DNA of 62,822 bases, from NCBI GenBank assembly GCA_020048895.1, contig JAIFLV010000014.1:46586-109407 (forward strand). The letters are read 5' to 3'. Below are positions 58,944-62,822 of this stretch, piece by piece. The DNA comes from Rhodoferax sp. (GTDB lineage: Bacteria; Pseudomonadota; Gammaproteobacteria; Burkholderiales; Burkholderiaceae_C). The notes beneath the pieces were generated by a model. It was not told where the DNA came from. It worked only from the letters and a program-made list of their open reading frames with translations, and did no database searches. The position numbers were made by a program, and so were the translations under genes. Position 1 is the stretch's first letter, and each line of letters opens with the position of its first letter.

Positions 58944-59438
58944 ATGGCTATGGGCATGATGGAAAAGCTCGATGAATTGTCGGCTTCTGGTGCGAGAGAG
59001 TATTTGACATTTCGGCTAGACCAGGAAGAGTACGGTATTGACATACTGAAGGTCCAAGAGATTAGAGGCTATGAGCCACCGACAAGAGTCGCCAATGCGC
59101 CGGACTTTATAAAGGGAGTTGTCAATTTGCGCGGAACAATTGTGCCGATTGTTGATATGCGGCTAAAGTTTAGCTGTTCAAAAGCGGAGTACAACGCGTT
59201 TACGGTTGTGATTGTTCTTAATCTTCGCAGTCGGATCGTCGGCATCGTGGTCGATTCCGTAAGCGATGTCATGGAATTACCGCCGGACAGCCTGAAGGCT
59301 GCGCCCGATATTGAAAGCGTCATCGATAGCGGTGCGGTGCTGGGATTAGGATCACTTGGGGAACGGATGTTAATTCTTCTTGACATCGAACGTCTTATGT
59401 CTGCGCCGGATATGGGCTTGGTTAGTGATGTCGAGTAG
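58944..59438 (+). CDS. cheW: CheW, chemotaxis coupling protein
   Basis: 164 residues. Typical sequences are EYLTFRLDQEEYGIDILKVQ, NAPDFIKGVVNLRGTIVPIV and ILLDIERLM. CheW links receptors to CheA at the inner face of the membrane. AGGAG lies six bases before the ATG. The gene follows cheA after 22 bases. An internal ATG at 58950 is also possible. Confidence 0.97.
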   Translation: MAMGMMEKLDELSASGAREYLTFRLDQEEYGIDILKVQEIRGYEPPTRVANAPDFIKGVVNLRGTIVPIVDMRLKFSCSKAEYNAFTVVIVLNLRSRIVGIVVDSVSDVMELPPDSLKAAPDIESVIDSGAVLGLGSLGERMLILLDIERLMSAPDMGLVSDVE

Positions 59439-59479
59439 TGGTGGCGTTTAGGGGCCATTTCCCTTGCATGTAAATCGAG

Positions 59480-60352
59480 ATGTTGTCACGAGGGAACGCG
59501 CGAAATCCCATGACGCCATCTTCGGATGATGTTGGCGTTGGTCAGGGACGGGAGTTTGTTTGGACTAATCAGGATTTTGACAGAGTACAGGCAATGATTT
59601 ACAAGCGTGCGGGTATCAGCCTTCATGATGGCAAACACGCGATGGTGTACAGCCGACTTTCCAGAAGGCTAAGAGAGACCGGTTATCAGAGTTTTGACGA
59701 GTATCTTTCTTGGCTAGACCAAACCGAAGGACCTGAGTGGCAGGAGTTTGTCAATGCTTTGACGACAAATTTGACGTCTTTCTTCCGTGAGCATCATCAT
59801 TTCGAGGTTTTTTCGGAGTTCCTGCAAAGCAAACCACAGAGCACATCTTGGAGGTTCTGGTGCAGTGCCTCATCTACGGGAGAAGAGCCTTATTCGATTC
59901 TCATGGCCGCAATTGATGTTTTGGGAGTTCGTGGAAATTTTTCCTTGACGGCGAGCGATATCGACTCGAAGGTCTTGGCAGCGGCTGAGCGTGGGATGTT
60001 TCGGCTGGATGGAATGAAGGGCGTGGATGCGAGGCGGATGCAGCAATTTTTCTTGCGGGGCAAAGGGGCAAACGATGGAATGGTGCGAATAAAACCCGAT
60101 TTCGCGCGACTAATTCAGTTTTTAATCGTCAATCTGATTCGTGATGATTGGCCCTTTAAAGAGCCTTTTGACGTCGTTTTTTGCCGTAACGTGATGATCT
60201 ATTTTGATGCTCCGACGCAACGAAAAGTGCTTGAGCGAATACACCGGGTGATGAAGCCTGGTGGTTTGCTGTTTGTCGGACACGCGGAGAACTTTAGTGA
60301 TTCGAGGGACCTCTTTGTGCTCAAGGGTAAAACCGTTTATGAGCGTCATTGA
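59480..60352 (+). CDS. cheR: CheR, chemoreceptor methyltransferase
   Basis: 290 residues from the ATG at 59480; an ATG at 59510 would also serve, and neither has a strong ribosome site. The N-terminal helical domain (about 25-95) is followed by the SAM domain, with TTNLTSFFREHHHFEVF, FWCSASSTGEEPYSILMAAI and VFCRNVMIYFDAPTQRKVLE. It methylates glutamates of chemoreceptors, with CheB and CheD as partners in the same operon. Confidence 0.96.
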   Translation: MLSRGNARNPMTPSSDDVGVGQGREFVWTNQDFDRVQAMIYKRAGISLHDGKHAMVYSRLSRRLRETGYQSFDEYLSWLDQTEGPEWQEFVNALTTNLTSFFREHHHFEVFSEFLQSKPQSTSWRFWCSASSTGEEPYSILMAAIDVLGVRGNFSLTASDIDSKVLAAAERGMFRLDGMKGVDARRMQQFFLRGKGANDGMVRIKPDFARLIQFLIVNLIRDDWPFKEPFDVVFCRNVMIYFDAPTQRKVLERIHRVMKPGGLLFVGHAENFSDSRDLFVLKGKTVYERH

Positions 60353-60415
60353 TTGGACTAAAGCCCTGTGCGGGTATTTTTGCTAGTGCTGCAGTTAAAA
60401 AATGACAAGGACACT

Positions 60416-61120
60416 ATGATTTCACCTCCCTCCGGAGTCACTTCAAGTGCAGTGAAAGGTGGCGCTTCGAGTGTGCAACTGAAAGTTCTGGCTAGCGGGC
60501 GGACATCTAGGATTGAGCAATTGAAAGCGCTGCCGCGAAAGCCAGGTGAAGCCTCTTTCTTTTATGCAGACCATCATTTCCAATACGATGCGGTGAAGGT
60601 GCTCCCTGGGGAGTACTATGTATCCAATGAAGATCTTGTCGTTATGACCGTGCTAGGTTCTTGCATTGCTGCTTGCATTTGGGACGGAAAAGCCAGGACT
60701 GGTGGCATGAATCACTTTATGCTGCCTGACGGAGACGGCGCTGATGGCTCCGGGAGATACGGCTCTTATGCGATGGAATTGTTGATCAATGAAATGCTCA
60801 AGCTAGGTGCCAGAAGGGAGACAATGCAGGCGAAGGTATTCGGGGGGGCGCAAGTGATGGCGGGTTTTACCACTATGAATGTGGGCGAGCGCAATACTCA
60901 GTTTGTTTTGGACTACCTTGCCACCGAGCGTATTCCTGTCGTTTCTCAGGATGTATTGGACATTCACCCTCGAAAGGTATGTTTTTTCCCCATCACCGGG
61001 AAAGCGCTGGTAAAACGATTGGCGCACACGCATCCTGAAACTCTAGCGGTGGAAGAACGACGCGGCAACGCTGCAACGGTGGCTAAATCCACTTCTGGTG
61101 GATCTATTGATTTGTTTTAG
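60416..61120 (+). CDS. cheD: CheD, chemoreceptor glutamine deamidase
   Basis: 234 residues from the ATG at 60416, preceded by AAGGA at the right distance; a GTG at 60368 is less likely. The catalytic pair is C83 in VLGSCIAACIWD and H100 in GGMNHFMLPD, the standard CheD arrangement. It deamidates receptor glutamines to glutamates. The N-terminal 50 residues and the C-terminal 30 residues extend beyond shorter homologues. It lies between cheR and cheB. Confidence 0.96.
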   Translation: MISPPSGVTSSAVKGGASSVQLKVLASGRTSRIEQLKALPRKPGEASFFYADHHFQYDAVKVLPGEYYVSNEDLVVMTVLGSCIAACIWDGKARTGGMNHFMLPDGDGADGSGRYGSYAMELLINEMLKLGARRETMQAKVFGGAQVMAGFTTMNVGERNTQFVLDYLATERIPVVSQDVLDIHPRKVCFFPITGKALVKRLAHTHPETLAVEERRGNAATVAKSTSGGSIDLF

Positions 61121-61129
61121 GGTGAGCGA

Positions 61130-62215
61130 TTGAAAAAAACGCGCGTTGTAGTTGTGGATGACTCTGCGCTGGTCCGCAGTCTTTTGACCGAAATCATCAA
61201 TCGAGAAAAGGATATGGAGTGCGTTGGTGCGGCCAATGACCCTTTGGTGGCCAGGGGGATGATCCGAGAACTCAATCCGGATGTCATTACTCTTGACATT
61301 GAAATGCCAAAGATGGATGGAATTGAGTTTCTCGGACGGTTGATGCGCCTTCGGCCGATGCCCGTTGTCATGATCTCCACGTTAACTGAACGCGGTGCCG
61401 AAGTTACGATGCGGGCGCTGGAATTGGGAGCTGTCGACTTTGTCGCCAAGCCAAGACTCGGTTTGACCGATGGCATTGCGGAAATGGCTGGGCAAATCGT
61501 AGAAAAGATTCGTATTGCCGCTACCGCTCACATCCGACGACTAAATCCCACTACAACGATTGCCACTGTTGCTGCGAATGCTACTGTGGGAAATCTGCAG
61601 GCGACTACACACTCCCGGACCTCAACTGAAAAGCTCATTTGCATCGGTGCCTCGACTGGAGGCACCGAGGCAATCAAGGAGGTCTTGATTCACTTGCCGG
61701 CAAACGCACCAGGTATTGTGATTACGCAACATATGCCCCCTGGTTTCACGACAAGTTTCGCGGCACGTCTGGATGGGTTGTGTCGGATTGCGGTGCAGGA
61801 AGCGGTCCATGGTGCACGAGTGTTGCCTGGGCACGCATATATTGCACCGGGGGGCAAGCAATTCAGGCTTGAGCGAAGCGGTGCCAACTACGTTTGCGTC
61901 GTGGAAGATGGTGAGCCAGTAAACCGACACAAACCTTCTGTTGAGGTGTTGTTTAGATCGGTTGCCAACGTAGTCGGGCGTAACGCCTTCGGGGTGATGT
62001 TGACTGGGATGGGCAATGATGGGGCGCGTGCAATGAAAGAGATGCGAGACGCTGGTAGTTACAACTACGTTCAAGACGAGGCAAGTTGCATCGTATTTGG
62101 CATGCCGCGCGAAGCTATATTGCATGGCGCGGCCGACGAAGTGTTGCCTCTAACGTCGATTGCACCGGCACTTCTGGCTAAATTGAGCAGTCTTTCCGAG
62201 CGATTTCGAGTGTAG
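61130..62215 (+). CDS. cheB: CheB, chemoreceptor methylesterase
   Basis: 361 residues from a TTG at 61130, with AGGGTGA upstream. The receiver domain has D10-D11 and the phosphoacceptor D56 in [16 protein letters not shown]. The methylesterase domain has the catalytic triad S175 ([12 protein letters not shown]), H201 (TQHMPPGFT) and D297 ([16 protein letters not shown]). It removes methyl groups from receptors under CheA control. It is the last gene of the che operon, with a hairpin right after its stop. Confidence 0.96.
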   Translation: MKKTRVVVVDDSALVRSLLTEIINREKDMECVGAANDPLVARGMIRELNPDVITLDIEMPKMDGIEFLGRLMRLRPMPVVMISTLTERGAEVTMRALELGAVDFVAKPRLGLTDGIAEMAGQIVEKIRIAATAHIRRLNPTTTIATVAANATVGNLQATTHSRTSTEKLICIGASTGGTEAIKEVLIHLPANAPGIVITQHMPPGFTTSFAARLDGLCRIAVQEAVHGARVLPGHAYIAPGGKQFRLERSGANYVCVVEDGEPVNRHKPSVEVLFRSVANVVGRNAFGVMLTGMGNDGARAMKEMRDAGSYNYVQDEASCIVFGMPREAILHGAADEVLPLTSIAPALLAKLSSLSERFRV

Positions 62216-62234
62216 CCCACCTCGGCTCGGTGGG
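62216..62234 (+). terminator. Hairpin after cheB
   Basis: CCCACC and GGTGGG pair around a seven-base loop, starting directly after the cheB stop. There is no clear T run, so it is a weak terminator candidate. Confidence 0.42.
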
Positions 62235-62482
62235 CACTGAGGTGCTTGTCGCCTGATTCGTGCAAACATCTGCTGAATATTGTGGGCAACCGAATCTGTT
62301 TAACGACGCAATCGCGCACGGGGCCGAGCGTGACGGCATATAGGCCAATTGCGCGCATTGCCTCCTCATTGGACAAGCCTGAAGAAGTACGCTATTCGCT
62401 ATGTGTGATAAAATATCTACCCCGTTCAGCCAGTCGCTTGACTGGCCCTGATAAAAACGCAGCGAAATATTTTTTGCAGTAG
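62235..62482. other. Intergenic region between the che operon and the rRNA promoter
   Basis: About 250 bases with no credible gene. It contains a 7-bp stem with a four-base loop at 62429-62446 (GCCAGTC-GCTT-GACTGGC) and A/T-rich tracts near 62407-62415 and 62465-62476, the latter likely an UP-type element for the rRNA promoter. Confidence 0.5.
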
Positions 62483-62512
62483 TTGACGGTGGCGCAAAAA
62501 GTGTGTCATAAT
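62483..62512 (+). promoter_or_regulatory. rRNA operon promoter
   Basis: TTGACG at 62483-62488 and CATAAT at 62507-62512 with an 18-base spacer, preceded by an A/T-rich stretch. The orientation and distance to the 16S start (about 230 bases) fit an rrn promoter with leader. Confidence 0.7.
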
Positions 62513-62745
62513 TCAAGGCTTCGCTGATCACAGCCAAGCAAGCAAAGAAAGTAAAAAATCTTTGTGATCATTAAAAATTTACAGCCGATAAGCGTGGGCG
62601 TTTGAAGGCGATTGCCAAGTTCTTCGGAACTAGGTCTTAACTGGCCTACAAACGCTCATGAAGTAAAAAAGATGTGAAAGTCAGAGATGATATTCACGTC
62701 GATTCCAATTTATGAGTTGCTCGAAAGAGCGAAAAATTCAAGATC
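62513..62745 (+). ncRNA. rRNA operon leader
   Basis: The transcribed leader before 16S. The segment near 62577-62610 (TTTACAGCCGATAAGCGTGG and following) is, to my recollection, conserved in leaders of Comamonadaceae rrn operons. Sequences around 62715-62735 (GAGTTGCTCGAAAGAGCGA) can form a small hairpin. Confidence 0.55.
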
Positions 62746-62822
62746 GAACTATAGAGTTTGATCCTGGCTCAGATTGAACGCTGGCGGCATGCCTTACACA
62801 TGCAAGTCGAACGGCAGCACGG
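62746..62822 (+). rRNA. rrs: 16S ribosomal RNA (5' end, partial)
   Basis: The 27F primer region AGAGTTTGATCCTGGCTCAG begins at 62753, which places the mature 5' end near 62746. It continues with ATTGAACGCTGGCGGCATGC and ACATGCAAGTCGAACGGCAG, a betaproteobacterial form consistent with Comamonadaceae. The gene runs off the right edge. Confidence 0.97.

Noticed and set aside
62369..62414. Second rRNA promoter (TTGGAC ... TAAAAT)
   Set aside because: The two hexamers are 34 bases apart and no acceptable pairing with 16-19 bases is found.
62584..62591. Exact GCCGATAA in the rRNA leader
   Set aside because: The bases 15 positions upstream (TGAT) do not resemble a sigma-28 -35, and this leader segment is conserved for rRNA processing reasons. 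I treat it as coincidence.

Overview
The window is a chromosomal segment of a betaproteobacterium, most likely a member of the Comamonadaceae (Rhodoferax-like). The evidence is the start of a 16S rRNA gene at the right edge with a typical betaproteobacterial 5' end, a flhDC + fliA + flhF regulatory set, and REP-like hairpins of a type I associate with this family. The genus assignment is inference; only 77 bases of 16S are present. Almost the whole window is one flagellar/chemotaxis supercluster, interrupted by glycosylation and type I secretion genes.

Layout. (1) 1-7055, minus strand: flgBCDEFGHIJ (rod, hook and rings; flgJ runs off the left edge). (2) 7194-8757, plus: flgA, then flgMN behind a consensus sigma-28 promoter. 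(3) 8774-18385, minus: flhD-flhC (master regulator), motA-motB-cheY, flhB-flhA-flhF, a FlhG-like gene without a recognisable Walker A motif, and fliA. (4) 18783-20747: two short paralogous flagellins transcribed divergently. (5) 20875-27967: fliD, fliS and fliT, with a glycosyltransferase/methyltransferase block inserted between fliD and fliS. (6) 28344-39664, plus: a secreted protein made of about 46 threonine-rich octapeptides with a calcium-binding C-terminal region, a GT41 (OGT/SPINDLY-like) glycosyltransferase, a Sel1-repeat protein, and a complete type I secretion set (ABC transporter, HlyD-type adaptor, TolC/NodT-type lipoprotein with a SPOR-like tail). (7) 39767-42043, minus: a small glycosyltransferase-like gene and a methyltransferase. 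(8) 42248-53902: fliE (minus), then fliFGHIJKLMNOPQR (plus; basal body, C-ring, export gate). (9) 53913-55666, minus: a REC-containing sensor kinase and a NarL-type regulator. (10) 55849-62215, plus: CheZ-like, cheY, cheA, cheW, cheR, cheD, cheB. (11) from about 62480: an rRNA promoter, leader and the 16S start.

The genes form a classical hierarchy. FlhDC (class 1) should activate the rod, hook and export operons; FliA, held by FlgM until the hook is finished, should read sigma-28 promoters. I can see a perfect sigma-28 site before flgM, good sites before fliS and the plus-strand flagellin, and weaker ones before motA, the minus-strand flagellin, the repeat-protein gene and the chemotaxis operon. 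flgK, flgL and chemoreceptors are not in the window.

The most unusual part is region 6. A threonine-rich repetitive type I substrate is followed by a GT41 glycosyltransferase and its own exporter, all embedded in a flagellar locus. I propose a secreted, possibly O-glycosylated surface protein system, with flagellin as an alternative target of the same enzyme. This is inference from gene context and motifs.
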